Shown: positions 16,559 through 26,266 of the stretch, piece by piece
Position numbering within the stretch: position 1 is the first letter of the stretch
Layout of the letters: the number at the start of each line of letters is the position of its first letter
Origin: Natronorubrum texcoconense
Lineage (GTDB): Archaea; Halobacteriota; Halobacteria; Halobacteriales; Natrialbaceae
DNA length: 64,000 bases
Assembly: GCF_900100335.1 (NCBI RefSeq)
Contig: NZ_FNFE01000004.1
Span: 248,001 to 312,000, forward strand
Direction of reading: 5' to 3'
Notes under the pieces: model-generated
What the model saw: the letters and a program-made list of their open reading frames with translations, nothing else
Told to the model about the DNA's origin: nothing
The model's database searches: none
Position numbers and translations under genes: made by a program

Positions 16559-16611
16559 ATCACATGCTCCACAAGGAATTTAACTGATACTGGGGTACTG
16601 TCGCATGTGAT
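16559..16611 (+). promoter_or_regulatory. Inverted repeat around an AT-rich element upstream of rpoH
   Basis: Perfect 9-bp arms atcacatgc (16559-16567) and gcatgtgat (16603-16611) flank 35 bp containing aatttaact, a possible TATA element for the polymerase operon. Either a protein-binding palindrome or chance. Confidence 0.3.
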
Positions 16612-16671
16612 CGGCACCTCCGATCAGGGCTGCCCCGGTCGGATAGCTGTTGCTCCCGCCCGAGTTAGTAA

Positions 16672-16681
16672 CCGTTAAATG
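16672..16681 (+). promoter_or_regulatory. Possible TATA box of the RNA polymerase operon
   Basis: ccgttaaatg lies about 80 nt before the rpoH start codon, which would give a leader of roughly 55 nt. It is an alternative to the AT-rich element at about 16578. Confidence 0.3.
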
Positions 16682-16761
16682 CGTCCCGCCGGTATCTGCC
16701 TGTAGTATCTCGTGACAGCCGCTTCTCTCCCGATAGCCGACACGCACACCAATCCCAACAC

Positions 16762-16989
16762 ATGGTAGACGTAAGCCAACACGAACTCGTACCGGAGCAC
16801 ACCGTGCTCGACGAGGACGTCCTCGAGGAGGTCCTCGCCGAGTACGATATCGATCGCACAGACCTACCGAAAATCAAACGTAACGATTCCGCCCTACCCG
16901 ACGAGGCGGAGATCGGCGACGTCATCAAAATCGTTCGGGACTCACGGACAACCGACCAGGCAGTCGTATACCGACTCGTGGTGGAATAA
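16762..16989 (+). CDS. rpoH: DNA-directed RNA polymerase subunit H
   Basis: 75 residues, the normal size for archaeal RpoH (counterpart of the eukaryotic RPB5 C-terminal domain). The sequence opens with [19 protein letters not shown] and contains the typical [12 protein letters not shown] and [13 protein letters not shown] segments. It sits in the jaw of the polymerase and contacts downstream DNA. First gene of the polymerase operon; its TAA is followed immediately by the ATG of rpoB''. Confidence 0.98.
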   Translation: MVDVSQHELVPEHTVLDEDVLEEVLAEYDIDRTDLPKIKRNDSALPDEAEIGDVIKIVRDSRTTDQAVVYRLVVE

Positions 16990-18564
16990 ATGGCAACAGA
17001 ACTGAACAGATCCAAACGACGCGACATTTCGCGCGAATACTTCTCGAGGGAACGACTCGCCGAACACCACTATCGATCGTTCAACGCCTTCCTCGGCCGA
17101 GGGATGCAGGAGGTCGTCGACGAGAAGGCGACGATCGATACGGATATCGGCGACAAGGAAGGCGAGGAGCCCGTCCACGTCGAACTCGGCGACGTGCGCG
17201 TCGTCACGCCCCGCGTTCGGGAGGCCGACGGCTCCGAAGAACTGCTGTACCCACAGGAGGCTCGCCTCCGGAACATCACCTACTCCGCGCCGGTCTTCAT
17301 GGAGATGTCGATCGTCAAGGGCGAGGAGGGCGACGAGCGCGTCGTCGACTCGACCGAGACGAAGATCGGTCGGATGCCGATCATGGTCGGCTCCGAGAAG
17401 TGTAACATCGCCGGTTTCTCCGATCAGGAACTGATCGAGATTGGTGAGGACCCGGCCGACCCCGGCGGCTACTTCATCGTCAACGGCTCCGAGCGCGTGC
17501 TGATGACCAGCGAGGACCTCGCGCCGAACAAGATCCTCGCCGAATACGACACCAAGTACGGCGACGAGATTCAGGTCGCCAAGACGTTCTCCCAGCGCCG
17601 CGGCTACCGCGCCCTCGTGCTCTGTGAACGAACCCGTGACGGCCTGCTCGAGGTATCCTTCCCCTCGGTGTCGGGATCGATCAACTTCGTCACGCTCGTT
17701 CGGGCACTCGGCCTCGAGTCGGACGAGGAGATCGTCCACAAGGTATCGAACGACCCCGAGGTCGTCAAGTACATGCTCGAGAATCTGGAGGAAGCCGACG
17801 TCCAGACCGAGGAGGAGGCGATCGAGACCCTCGGGAAACGCGTCGCCTCCGGTCAGGGCAAGAACTACCAGCTCAAGCGGGCCAACTACGTCATCGACCG
17901 CTATCTTCTCCCACACCTCCACGAGGAGGGCGTCGAGGAGGAAGACGTTCGGATCAACAAGGCCCACTACCTCTGTCGGATGGCCGAGGCCTGTTTCGAA
18001 CTCGCGTTGGGCCGACGCGACTCCGACGACAAGGACCACTACGCGAACAAACGCCTGAAGGTCAGCGGCGACCTGATGAAAGACCTGTTCCGGACCGCGT
18101 TGAATAAACTGGCCCGGGACGTCAAATACCAGCTCGAGCGCGCCAACATGCGGAACCGAAATCTGTCGGTTTCGACGGTCGTGCGCTCCGACGTGCTCAC
18201 CGAGCGTCTCGAGCACCCGATCGCGACGGGGAACTGGGTCGGTGGCCGCTCCGGCGTCTCCCAGCTGGTAGATCGAACGGACTTCATGGGAGTTCTTTCC
18301 CACCTGCGTCGGCTCCGTTCGCCACTCAGCCGCTCGCAGCCCCATTTCGAGGCGCGGGACCTGCACGCGACCCAGTGGGGTCGTATCTGTCCCTCCGAGA
18401 CGCCGGAAGGGCCGAACTGTGGACTGGTGAAGAACTTCGCGCAGGCGATGGAGCTCTCCCAGAACGTCGAGGACGAACAGGGACTCAAACGTGAACTTGC
18501 ATCGATGGGTGTCGAGGGGATTCCGGGTCTCGAGGGCATCGAACGATCGACTGCGGACGACTAA
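16990..18564 (+). CDS. rpoB2: DNA-directed RNA polymerase subunit B'' (N-terminal half of beta)
   Basis: 524 residues. It covers the protrusion, lobe and fork part of the beta subunit; the segment GYFIVNGSERVL and the C-terminal TQWGRICPSETPEGPNCG are hallmark sequences. In Halobacteria and several other Euryarchaeota the large B subunit is split into B'' and B' genes, so the stop codon before 18571 is normal and not a frameshift. Abuts rpoH with no spacer and precedes rpoB' by 6 nt, indicating one polycistronic message. Confidence 0.98.
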   Translation: MATELNRSKRRDISREYFSRERLAEHHYRSFNAFLGRGMQEVVDEKATIDTDIGDKEGEEPVHVELGDVRVVTPRVREADGSEELLYPQEARLRNITYSAPVFMEMSIVKGEEGDERVVDSTETKIGRMPIMVGSEKCNIAGFSDQELIEIGEDPADPGGYFIVNGSERVLMTSEDLAPNKILAEYDTKYGDEIQVAKTFSQRRGYRALVLCERTRDGLLEVSFPSVSGSINFVTLVRALGLESDEEIVHKVSNDPEVVKYMLENLEEADVQTEEEAIETLGKRVASGQGKNYQLKRANYVIDRYLLPHLHEEGVEEEDVRINKAHYLCRMAEACFELALGRRDSDDKDHYANKRLKVSGDLMKDLFRTALNKLARDVKYQLERANMRNRNLSVSTVVRSDVLTERLEHPIATGNWVGGRSGVSQLVDRTDFMGVLSHLRRLRSPLSRSQPHFEARDLHATQWGRICPSETPEGPNCGLVKNFAQAMELSQNVEDEQGLKRELASMGVEGIPGLEGIERSTADD

Positions 18565-18570
18565 TCAACA

Positions 18571-20400
18571 ATGAGCAGCCAAGAGCGAGAAGCGAAAGTC
18601 TACGTCAACGGGTCGCTGGTGGGGACACACCCCGATCCGCACGAGTTAGCCGCACAGATCCGCGAAGCGCGCCGTATCGGGGACGTCAGCGAGATGGTCA
18701 ACGTCTCGGTCAAAGAGCGCACTCGCGAAGTAATCGTCAACGCCGACGCCGGCCGAGCGCGACGACCGCTCCTGGTCGTCGAAGGCGGCGAGCCCCGCAT
18801 CTCCAATCAGGAGATCGAGGCGCTGCAGGACGGCGACCTCGAGTTCGAGGATCTCGTCGACCACGGCTACATCGAGTTCATCGACGCCGAGGAGGAAGAG
18901 GACATCCTCGTCGCCGTCGACGAAGACGATCTGACCGAGAAACACACCCACCTCGAGATCGATCCGTCGTTGATCTTCGGGATCGGTGCGGGGATGATCC
19001 CCTACCCCGAGCACAACGCCTCCCCGCGTATTACGATGGGGGCAGGGATGGTCAAACAGTCGCTGGGACTGCCGAGCGCGAACTACCGGATCCGACCGGA
19101 CACGCGCCAGCACCTGCTGCACTACCCGCAGCTGTCGATGGTCAAGACGCAGACGACCGAGCAGATCGGCTTCGACGACCGACCCGCCGCCCAGAACTTC
19201 GTCGTCGCCGTGATGAGCTACGAGGGGTTCAACATCGAGGACGCGCTGGTCATGAACAAGGCCAGCGTCGAGCGCGCGCTCGCACGTTCGCACTTCTTCC
19301 GGACTTACGAGGGCGAGGAACGGCGTTACCCCGGTGGTCAGGAAGACCGCTTCGAGATCCCGTCTCAGGATGTCCGCGGAGCACGCGGCGAGGAAGCGTA
19401 CGCACACCTCGACGAGGATGGTCTCGTCAATCCGGAAACGACGGTCGACGAGAACAGCGTGCTGCTCGGGAAGACGAGTCCGCCACGGTTCTTAGAGGAG
19501 CCCGACGACATGGGCGGTCTCTCGCCCCAGAAACGCCGCGAAACGTCCGTCACCATGCGATCGGGCGAGTCCGGTGTCGTCGACACCGTCACGCTCATGG
19601 AGGGCGAGGACGGCTCGAAGCTCTCGAAGGTTTCTGTGCGCGACGAGCGAATTCCCGAACTCGGGGACAAGTTCGCATCGCGGCACGGACAGAAGGGGGT
19701 CGTCGGCCACCTCGCACCACAGGAGGACATGCCGTTTACCGAGGAAGGGGTCGTTCCTGACCTCGTCCTCAACCCGCACGCGCTGCCCTCCCGGATGACC
19801 GTCGGTCACATCTTGGAGATGATCGGCGGCAAACTCGGCGCGATGGAGGGACGACGCGTCGACGGGACGCCGTTCCTCGGCGAGGACGAGGACGAACTTC
19901 GTGGGGGCCTCGAGGACGCCGGCTTCAACTCTGCGGGCAAGGAGACGATGTACTCCGGCGTCACCGGCGAGAAGATCGAGGCCGAGATCTTCGTAGGGAT
20001 CATTTTCTACCAGAAGCTCTACCACATGGTCTCGAACAAGCTGCACGCCCGTTCGCGCGGGCCGGTGCAGGTGCTCACCCGCCAGCCGACCGAGGGACGG
20101 GCCCGCGAAGGCGGACTTCGTATCGGGGAGATGGAACGGGACGTGTTCATCGGCCACGGCGCGGCGATGACGCTGAAAGAACGACTGCTCGACGAGTCCG
20201 ACCGCGAGTTCATCCACGTCTGCGGCCAGTGTGGGATGAGCGCAGTCGAGAACGTCGAACAACGGCGTGTTTACTGCCCGAACTGCGACGAGGAGACCGA
20301 TATCCACGAGATCGAAATGAGCTACGCGTTCAAGCTTCTCCTGGACGAGATGAAGGCGCTGGGTATCGCGCCGCGACTCGAGCTGGCAGACGCCGTCTAA
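18571..20400 (+). CDS. rpoB1: DNA-directed RNA polymerase subunit B' (C-terminal half of beta)
   Basis: 609 residues containing the hybrid-binding and wall regions. Key segments seen: [13 protein letters not shown], the [13 protein letters not shown] loop near the active site, and a zinc site made by C551, C554, C569 and C572 (CGQC and CPNC). These are the conserved features of the catalytic half of archaeal B. Translated from the polymerase operon between rpoB'' and rpoA'. Confidence 0.98.
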   Translation: MSSQEREAKVYVNGSLVGTHPDPHELAAQIREARRIGDVSEMVNVSVKERTREVIVNADAGRARRPLLVVEGGEPRISNQEIEALQDGDLEFEDLVDHGYIEFIDAEEEEDILVAVDEDDLTEKHTHLEIDPSLIFGIGAGMIPYPEHNASPRITMGAGMVKQSLGLPSANYRIRPDTRQHLLHYPQLSMVKTQTTEQIGFDDRPAAQNFVVAVMSYEGFNIEDALVMNKASVERALARSHFFRTYEGEERRYPGGQEDRFEIPSQDVRGARGEEAYAHLDEDGLVNPETTVDENSVLLGKTSPPRFLEEPDDMGGLSPQKRRETSVTMRSGESGVVDTVTLMEGEDGSKLSKVSVRDERIPELGDKFASRHGQKGVVGHLAPQEDMPFTEEGVVPDLVLNPHALPSRMTVGHILEMIGGKLGAMEGRRVDGTPFLGEDEDELRGGLEDAGFNSAGKETMYSGVTGEKIEAEIFVGIIFYQKLYHMVSNKLHARSRGPVQVLTRQPTEGRAREGGLRIGEMERDVFIGHGAAMTLKERLLDESDREFIHVCGQCGMSAVENVEQRRVYCPNCDEETDIHEIEMSYAFKLLLDEMKALGIAPRLELADAV

Positions 20401-20409
20401 GCAACCACC

Positions 20410-23337
20410 ATGCAACACAGCACACCAAAAGACATCGGATCGATCAACTTCGGGCTCATGGAGCCCGAGGAGTATCGGGAGATGAGCGCGACGAAGATCA
20501 TCACCGCCGACACGTACGACGACGACGGCTTCCCCATCGACATGGGGCTGATGGATCCCCGGCTGGGCGTCATCGACCCCGGCCTCGAGTGCAAGACCTG
20601 CGGGAAGCACTCGGGTTCGTGTAACGGCCACTTCGGCCACATCGAACTGGCCGCGCCCGTCATCCACGTCGGCTTCACGAAGCTCATTCGGCGGCTCCTG
20701 CGCGGTACCTGCCGGGAGTGTTCGCGACTCCTCCTGACGGAGGACGAGCGCGACGAGTTCCGCGACGACATTACGGAATCCCGAAAGCTGGGTCGCGACC
20801 TCAACGACGTGACCAAGGCGGCGATCCGTCAGGCCCGGAAGAAGGATCGCTGTCCGTTCTGCGGCGAGATTCAGTACGACATCGACCACGAGAAGCCGAC
20901 CACCTACTACGAGGTCCAGCAGGTCCTCACCAGCGAGTACTCCCAGCGCATCGCGGCCGCGATGCAGGGCGACGAAGAGGAAGGCATCGAGCGAACCTCG
21001 CCGGACGAACTCGCCGAGGAGACCGAGATCGAACTTACTCGAGTCAACGAGATTCTCTCGGGTTCGTTCCGACCGCGCGAGAGCCAGCGCAAGGCCATCG
21101 AGAAAGCCTTAGACATCGACCTCACCGAGGAGGACACGAACAAGCTGATGCCGAGCGACATCCGGGACTGGTTCGAGAACATCCCGGACGAGGACATCGA
21201 AGTGCTCGGGATCGATTCCGACCGCTCCCGCCCGGAGTGGATGATCCTGACCGTCCTCCCCGTACCGCCGGTCACCGCGCGACCGTCGATCACGCTCGAC
21301 AACGGTCAGCGCTCCGAGGACGACCTCACCCACAAGCTGGTCGACATCATCCGGATCAACCAGCGGTTCATGGAGAATCGCGAGGCGGGTGCGCCGCAGC
21401 TGATCATCGAGGACCTCTGGGAGCTGCTGCAGTACCACGTCACCACGTTCATGGACAACGAGATTTCGGGGACGCCGCCGGCCCGCCACCGCTCGGGACG
21501 GCCGCTCAAGACCCTTTCCCAGCGACTCAAGGGGAAGGAAGGACGGTTCCGTGGCTCCCTGTCCGGGAAGCGTGTAAACTTCTCCGCCCGGACCGTTATC
21601 TCGCCGGACCCGACGCTCTCGCTCAACGAGGTCGGGGTTCCGGACCGCGTCGCAAAGGAGATGACCCAGACGATGAACGTCACCGAGCGCAATCTCGAGG
21701 ACGCCCGACGGTTCGTTTCCAACGGGCCAGAGGGCCATCCCGGTGCGAACTACGTCCGACGACCGGACGGCCGCCGGCTGAAGGTGACCGAGAAGAACTG
21801 CGAACAGCTCGCGGAGAAGGTCGAGGCCGGTTGGGAGGTCAACCGACACCTCATCGACGGCGACATCGTCATTTTCAACCGCCAGCCGTCGCTCCACCGG
21901 ATGTCGATCATGGCCCACGAGGTCGTGGTCATGCCGTACAAGACGTTCCGACTCAACACCGTCGTCTGTCCGCCGTACAACGCCGACTTCGACGGCGACG
22001 AGATGAACATGCACGCCCTCCAGAACGAGGAGGCCCGTGCGGAAGCCCGCGTCCTCATGCGCGTCCAGGAGCAGATCCTCTCCCCGCGTTTCGGTGAGAA
22101 CATCATCGGCGCCATCCAGGACCACATCTCGGGTACCTACCTACTTACCCACGACAACCCGCGGTTCAACGAGACCCAGGCGCTCGACCTGCTTCGGGCG
22201 ACCCGGATCGACGAACTGCCGGAACCCAGCGGGATCGACGACGAGGACGAGCCGTTCTGGACCGGTCACGACGTCTTCTCCGAACTCCTGCCGGACGACC
22301 TCAACCTCGAGTTCACCGGCACCGTCGGCGACGACGTCATCATCGAGGACGGCCAACTCCTCGAGGGAACTATCGCCGAAGACGAGGTCGGCGAGTTCGG
22401 CGGCGAGATCGTCGACACCATCACGAAGGTCTACGGCAACACGCGCTCGCGGATCTTCATCAACGAGGTCTCGACGCTCGCGATGCGTGCGATCATGCAC
22501 TTCGGGTTCTCGATCGGGATCGACGACGAGACGATCCCGGCGGAGGCCCAGGACCGCATCGACGAGACCATCACCGACGCCAACGACCGCGTCGAGGAAC
22601 TCATCGAGGCCTACGAGAACGGCGAGCTCGAGAGTCTCCCCGGTCGAACGATCGACGAGACGCTCGAGATGAAGATCATGCAAACGCTCTCGCGTGCGCG
22701 TGACAACGCAGGGACCATCGCGGACGAGCACTTCGAGGACGACAACCCGGCCGTGGTCATGGCCAACTCCGGTGCGCGTGGCTCGATGCTCAACCTCACC
22801 CAGATGGCCGGCGCCGTCGGCCAGCAGGCAGTTCGGGGCGAGCGAATCAACCGTGGCTACGAAGACCGAACCCTCAGCCACTACGAGCAGAACGACCTCT
22901 CGGCGGAAGCACACGGCTTCGTCGAGAACTCCTATACGAGCGGGCTGACCCCGCGTGAGTTCTTCTTCCACGCGATGGGTGGCCGCGAGGGGCTGGTCGA
23001 CACGGCAGTCCGGACCTCGAAGTCCGGCTACCTCCAGCGCCGACTGATCAACGCCCTTTCGGAACTCGAGAGCCAGTACGACGGTACCGTCCGGGACACC
23101 TCGGACACCATCGTCCAGTTCGAGTTCGGTGAGGACGGCACCTCGCCGGTCAAGGTGTCCTCGGGTGACGACAACGACGTCGACGTCGAGGCGATTGCGG
23201 ACCGCGTACTCGACTCGGAGTTCGAGTCCGAAGCCGAGCGCGAGGAGTTCTTCGGCACGAAACGAGAGGTGACGAACCTCTCCGAACACGCGGACGAGCG
23301 ACTCGCCGAGGGAGCGGAGGTGACCTCCGATGACTAA
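20410..23337 (+). CDS. rpoA1: DNA-directed RNA polymerase subunit A' (catalytic)
   Basis: 975 residues, the large fragment of beta'/RPB1. The absolutely conserved NADFDGD motif is present at residues 524-530, with D526, D528 and D530 holding the catalytic Mg2+. Two zinc sites are visible near the N-terminus: [17 protein letters not shown] (about 59-75) and CRECS...CPFC. The bridge helix region and the trigger-loop start are intact. The end overlaps the start of rpoA'' by 8 nt. Confidence 0.98.
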   Translation: MQHSTPKDIGSINFGLMEPEEYREMSATKIITADTYDDDGFPIDMGLMDPRLGVIDPGLECKTCGKHSGSCNGHFGHIELAAPVIHVGFTKLIRRLLRGTCRECSRLLLTEDERDEFRDDITESRKLGRDLNDVTKAAIRQARKKDRCPFCGEIQYDIDHEKPTTYYEVQQVLTSEYSQRIAAAMQGDEEEGIERTSPDELAEETEIELTRVNEILSGSFRPRESQRKAIEKALDIDLTEEDTNKLMPSDIRDWFENIPDEDIEVLGIDSDRSRPEWMILTVLPVPPVTARPSITLDNGQRSEDDLTHKLVDIIRINQRFMENREAGAPQLIIEDLWELLQYHVTTFMDNEISGTPPARHRSGRPLKTLSQRLKGKEGRFRGSLSGKRVNFSARTVISPDPTLSLNEVGVPDRVAKEMTQTMNVTERNLEDARRFVSNGPEGHPGANYVRRPDGRRLKVTEKNCEQLAEKVEAGWEVNRHLIDGDIVIFNRQPSLHRMSIMAHEVVVMPYKTFRLNTVVCPPYNADFDGDEMNMHALQNEEARAEARVLMRVQEQILSPRFGENIIGAIQDHISGTYLLTHDNPRFNETQALDLLRATRIDELPEPSGIDDEDEPFWTGHDVFSELLPDDLNLEFTGTVGDDVIIEDGQLLEGTIAEDEVGEFGGEIVDTITKVYGNTRSRIFINEVSTLAMRAIMHFGFSIGIDDETIPAEAQDRIDETITDANDRVEELIEAYENGELESLPGRTIDETLEMKIMQTLSRARDNAGTIADEHFEDDNPAVVMANSGARGSMLNLTQMAGAVGQQAVRGERINRGYEDRTLSHYEQNDLSAEAHGFVENSYTSGLTPREFFFHAMGGREGLVDTAVRTSKSGYLQRRLINALSELESQYDGTVRDTSDTIVQFEFGEDGTSPVKVSSGDDNDVDVEAIADRVLDSEFESEAEREEFFGTKREVTNLSEHADERLAEGAEVTSDD

Positions 23338-24523
23338 CGTCCACTACGACGTCGACGACGACACGATCGCCGTCGTCGAGGACACCAACCTTCCGCGCCG
23401 ACTCAAAGACGAGGTCTACGAAACCCTCGAGGACCGCGGTGACGCGACCGTCGAAGACGCCGACGAACTCTCGAAGGCCGTCGAGGCCCGCTACATGGAC
23501 ACGCGCGTCGATCCGCTCGACCCCGTCGGCACCGTCAGCGCGCAGTCGATCGGCGAACCCGGAACGCAGCTGACGATGAACACGTTCCACTACGCCGGTG
23601 TCGCAGAGATCGACGTGACCCAGGGGCTGCCGCGACTCATCGAACTCGTCGACGCTCGGAAGACCCCCGACACGCCGATGATGACGGTCTACCTCGAGGA
23701 CGAGTACGCCACCGAACGCGAGAAGGCCCACGAGGTCGTCTGGAACCTCGAGGCGACGAAGATTCTCGCACTCGGCGACGTCTCGACGAACGTCGCGGAC
23801 ATGCGCGTCCAAATCTCGCTCAACAAGGATACCTTAGAGGAGCGGATGATCACGGCCGAAGAAGTCGCCGAGATCATCGAGGACAATCTCGGCGTGAGCA
23901 CGGTCCAGCAGGGCACCGAGATCCAGTTCGGTCCCGAGGAACCCTCTTACCGCGACCTGCTCCAGCTGGTCGAGGAGCTCCGCGATATCACGTTCAAGGG
24001 AATCGAAGAGGTCTCTCGAGTCGTCATCCGACGCGAGGAACTCGACGAGGGCGAGCAGTTCGTCCTCTACACCGAGGGATCGGCCTTCGGCGACGCACTC
24101 GAGATTGAGGGCGTCGACGCCTCGCGAACGACGTGTAATAACCTTCACGAGATTCATCGTAACCTCGGCATCGAGGCCGCACGCGAGACGATCATCGAGG
24201 AGACGCACAACACGCTCGCCGAACAGGGGCTCGACGACGTGAACGTCCGTCACCTCATGCTGGTCGCGGACATGATGACGAACCGGGGCGAGATCGAGTC
24301 GATCGGTCGCCACGGTATCTCGGGCTCGAAACAGTCCGTCCTCGCCCGTGCAGCGTTCGAGGTGACGGTCAACCACCTACTCAACGCCGCGATCCACGGC
24401 GAGATCGACGACCTCGACGGTGTCACGGAGAACGTCATCGTCGGCAAACCGATCAAGCTCGGAACCGGCGACGTCGACCTCCGAATGGGATCGACCGACT
24501 CCGGCGGCAGTCAAGCTGACTGA
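23330..24523 (+). CDS. rpoA2: DNA-directed RNA polymerase subunit A''
   Basis: 397 residues, the C-terminal fragment of beta'/RPB1 including the rest of the trigger loop ([16 protein letters not shown]). The gene begins 8 nt inside rpoA', a typical translational coupling for this split subunit. No intein is present, although rpoA genes are common intein sites in halophiles. Followed 3 nt later by nusA. Confidence 0.98.
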   Translation: MTNVHYDVDDDTIAVVEDTNLPRRLKDEVYETLEDRGDATVEDADELSKAVEARYMDTRVDPLDPVGTVSAQSIGEPGTQLTMNTFHYAGVAEIDVTQGLPRLIELVDARKTPDTPMMTVYLEDEYATEREKAHEVVWNLEATKILALGDVSTNVADMRVQISLNKDTLEERMITAEEVAEIIEDNLGVSTVQQGTEIQFGPEEPSYRDLLQLVEELRDITFKGIEEVSRVVIRREELDEGEQFVLYTEGSAFGDALEIEGVDASRTTCNNLHEIHRNLGIEAARETIIEETHNTLAEQGLDDVNVRHLMLVADMMTNRGEIESIGRHGISGSKQSVLARAAFEVTVNHLLNAAIHGEIDDLDGVTENVIVGKPIKLGTGDVDLRMGSTDSGGSQAD

Positions 24524-24526
24524 TCG

Positions 24527-24970
24527 ATGGGTGTTACCCTCGACGACGATGCCCGTCAGTACCTCGCCGCGTTCGAAGAGGTCACGGGTGTAAGCGGGCA
24601 GGATTGCCTGGTAACCGACGCGACCGACGCCGACCCCGCGGACGAACGACTCGTCGTCGTCGTCTCGAGCGGCGGGATGAGCGAGGCGATCGGTCCCGGC
24701 GGCCGGACCGTCACGAAGTACGAAGACCGCGTCGGGAAGCCGGTCCGACTCGTCGAAGCCGCCGACGATCCCGAGACGTTCGTCGCGAACACGCTCGCCC
24801 CGGCGGCGGTGTACAACGTCACGATCAGCGAGAACGAGGATACCGTCGCTTACGTCGAGGTCGCGAACGACGACCGTGGCGTCGCGATCGGTACCGGTGG
24901 CCAAACGATCGAGGCCGCGCGTGAACTCGCCGAACGGCACTTCGGGATCGACGACGTTCAGCTGATCTAA
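24527..24970 (+). CDS. nusA: NusA-like transcription termination/antitermination factor
   Basis: 147 residues, the short archaeal NusA made of two KH domains without the bacterial N-terminal and S1 parts. GxxG loops of both KH domains are visible: AIGPGGRTV and AIGTGGQTI. It presumably binds nascent RNA and modulates elongation. Its place directly after rpoA'' is the standard archaeal order. Confidence 0.96.
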   Translation: MGVTLDDDARQYLAAFEEVTGVSGQDCLVTDATDADPADERLVVVVSSGGMSEAIGPGGRTVTKYEDRVGKPVRLVEAADDPETFVANTLAPAAVYNVTISENEDTVAYVEVANDDRGVAIGTGGQTIEAARELAERHFGIDDVQLI

Positions 24971-25125
24971 CGTTCACTCCGATTTTCCGTTCGGCGACCT
25001 CACGCCTGCCGAGGCACGCTACGCCATTCTCTGTCCGTAACTTGTCTCAGCGAAACGCGCTCAGATTCGACGAGCGGGGTACCTCGAGCGTTCTCGAGGC
25101 GTAACGGCGCCTTCGAAACGGGTCG

Positions 25126-25134
25126 CTTAAGTGC
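25126..25134 (+). promoter_or_regulatory. Probable TATA box of rps12
   Basis: gcttaagtg is located 22-30 nt before the ATG of rps12 within a 185-nt gap, so rps12-rps7 can be transcribed from their own leaderless promoter as well as by readthrough from the polymerase genes. Confidence 0.5.
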
Positions 25135-25155
25135 CTTCAACGGATATCGCTTCCC

Positions 25156-25584
25156 ATGGCAAACGGCAAGTACGCCGCGCGCAAGCTCAAGAAGGACCGC
25201 CAGAATCAGCGGTGGTCCGACTCTGACTACGCGCGCCGCGCCCGTGGACTTCGCGAGAAGTCCGACCCACTCGAGGGCGCTCCACAGGCTCGAGGTATCG
25301 TACTCGAAAAGGTCGGCATCGAAGCAAAACAGCCCAACTCGGCAATTCGGAAGTGCGTCCGAGTTCAGCTGATCAAAAACGGCAAGCAGGTCACCGCGTT
25401 CTGTCCCGGTGACGGTGCCATCTCGTTCATCGACGAACACGACGAAGTCACCATCGCCGGTATCGGTGGGGCGAAGGGTCGTGCGATGGGTGACCTCTCC
25501 GGTGTCAACTACAAGGTCGACAAGGTCAACGGTGTCGCCCTGAAGGAACTGGTCCGCGGAAACGCAGAGAAACCGGTGCGATAA
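25156..25584 (+). CDS. rps12: 30S ribosomal protein S12
   Basis: 142 residues, the archaeal/eukaryotic uS12 length. The decoding-centre loop [15 protein letters not shown] and the second conserved PGDG loop ([16 protein letters not shown]) are present, the sites where bacterial streptomycin resistance maps. Forms a two-gene unit with rps7, which starts 2 nt after the stop. Confidence 0.98.
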   Translation: MANGKYAARKLKKDRQNQRWSDSDYARRARGLREKSDPLEGAPQARGIVLEKVGIEAKQPNSAIRKCVRVQLIKNGKQVTAFCPGDGAISFIDEHDEVTIAGIGGAKGRAMGDLSGVNYKVDKVNGVALKELVRGNAEKPVR

Positions 25585-25586
25585 TC

Positions 25587-26195
25587 ATGGCGGCAGAAGA
25601 CCAACCCGACCCTGACGCCCCTGCAGGTGGCGCAGACGTCGGCGCGAAGTTGTTCGGTACGTGGGAGATCGACGAGATCGCGTACAACGATCCGTCCACC
25701 GAACGCTACATCACGGTGACGCCGGTCGCACACACCGCCGGCCGTCACGCCGGCAAGCAGTTCAAAAAGTCCCAGATCTCGGTCGTCGAGCGGTTCATCA
25801 ACCGTCTCATGCAGACCGAGGAGAACACGGGCAAGAAACAGCAGTCGCTCAACCACGTTCGTGACGCGTTCGAACTCATCCACGAGCGCACCGAGGAGAA
25901 CCCGATCCAGGTGCTCGTGACCGCTGTCGAGAACGCAGCCCCGCGCGAAGAGACCGTCCGCCTGAAGTACGGTGGAATTTCGGTCCCGAAGGCCGTCGAC
26001 GTCGCGCCTCAGCGTCGCGTCGATCAGTCCTTGAAGTTCCTCGCCGAGGGTGTCTACAACGAATCGTTCAAGACGCCGACGCCTGTTTCGGAGGCTATCG
26101 CACGGCAGCTGATCGGCGCCTCGAACTACGACGTCCAGACGTACGCGGTTAGCCAGAAAGAAGAGAAAGAGCGCGTCGCGGCAGCTGCACGTTAA
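25587..26195 (+). CDS. rps7: 30S ribosomal protein S7
   Basis: 202 residues, normal for archaeal uS7, which binds the 3' major domain of 16S rRNA near the E site. Recognised by KLFGTWEIDEIAYNDPS near the N-terminus, the TVTPVAHTAGRHAGKQF segment and the C-terminal SNYDVQTYAVSQKEEKERVA. Acidic N-terminal extension as in other halophiles. In related genomes the EF-2 gene usually lies close downstream; here about 8.4 kb separates them. Confidence 0.98.
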   Translation: MAAEDQPDPDAPAGGADVGAKLFGTWEIDEIAYNDPSTERYITVTPVAHTAGRHAGKQFKKSQISVVERFINRLMQTEENTGKKQQSLNHVRDAFELIHERTEENPIQVLVTAVENAAPREETVRLKYGGISVPKAVDVAPQRRVDQSLKFLAEGVYNESFKTPTPVSEAIARQLIGASNYDVQTYAVSQKEEKERVAAAAR

Positions 26196-26207
26196 GCGTC
26201 GCGCTCG

Positions 26208-26231
26208 TTTTGGCTATTTTCTTGTTGTTTT
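26208..26231 (+). terminator. T-rich terminator after rps7
   Basis: Three short T runs (4, 4 and 4 bases, with further Ts) occur within 24 nt after the rps7 stop codon. Archaeal termination is driven by such oligo-T tracts. The convergent CHAT gene ends at 26267. Confidence 0.5.
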
Positions 26232-26266
26232 GCTTGGGGAGTGGAGCATATACTCATTATTGTCTG

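Noticed and set aside
16990-20400. Broken rpoB gene (stop codon in the middle)
   Set aside because: Splitting of B into B'' and B' is the normal state in Halobacteria; both parts end and start at the usual place.
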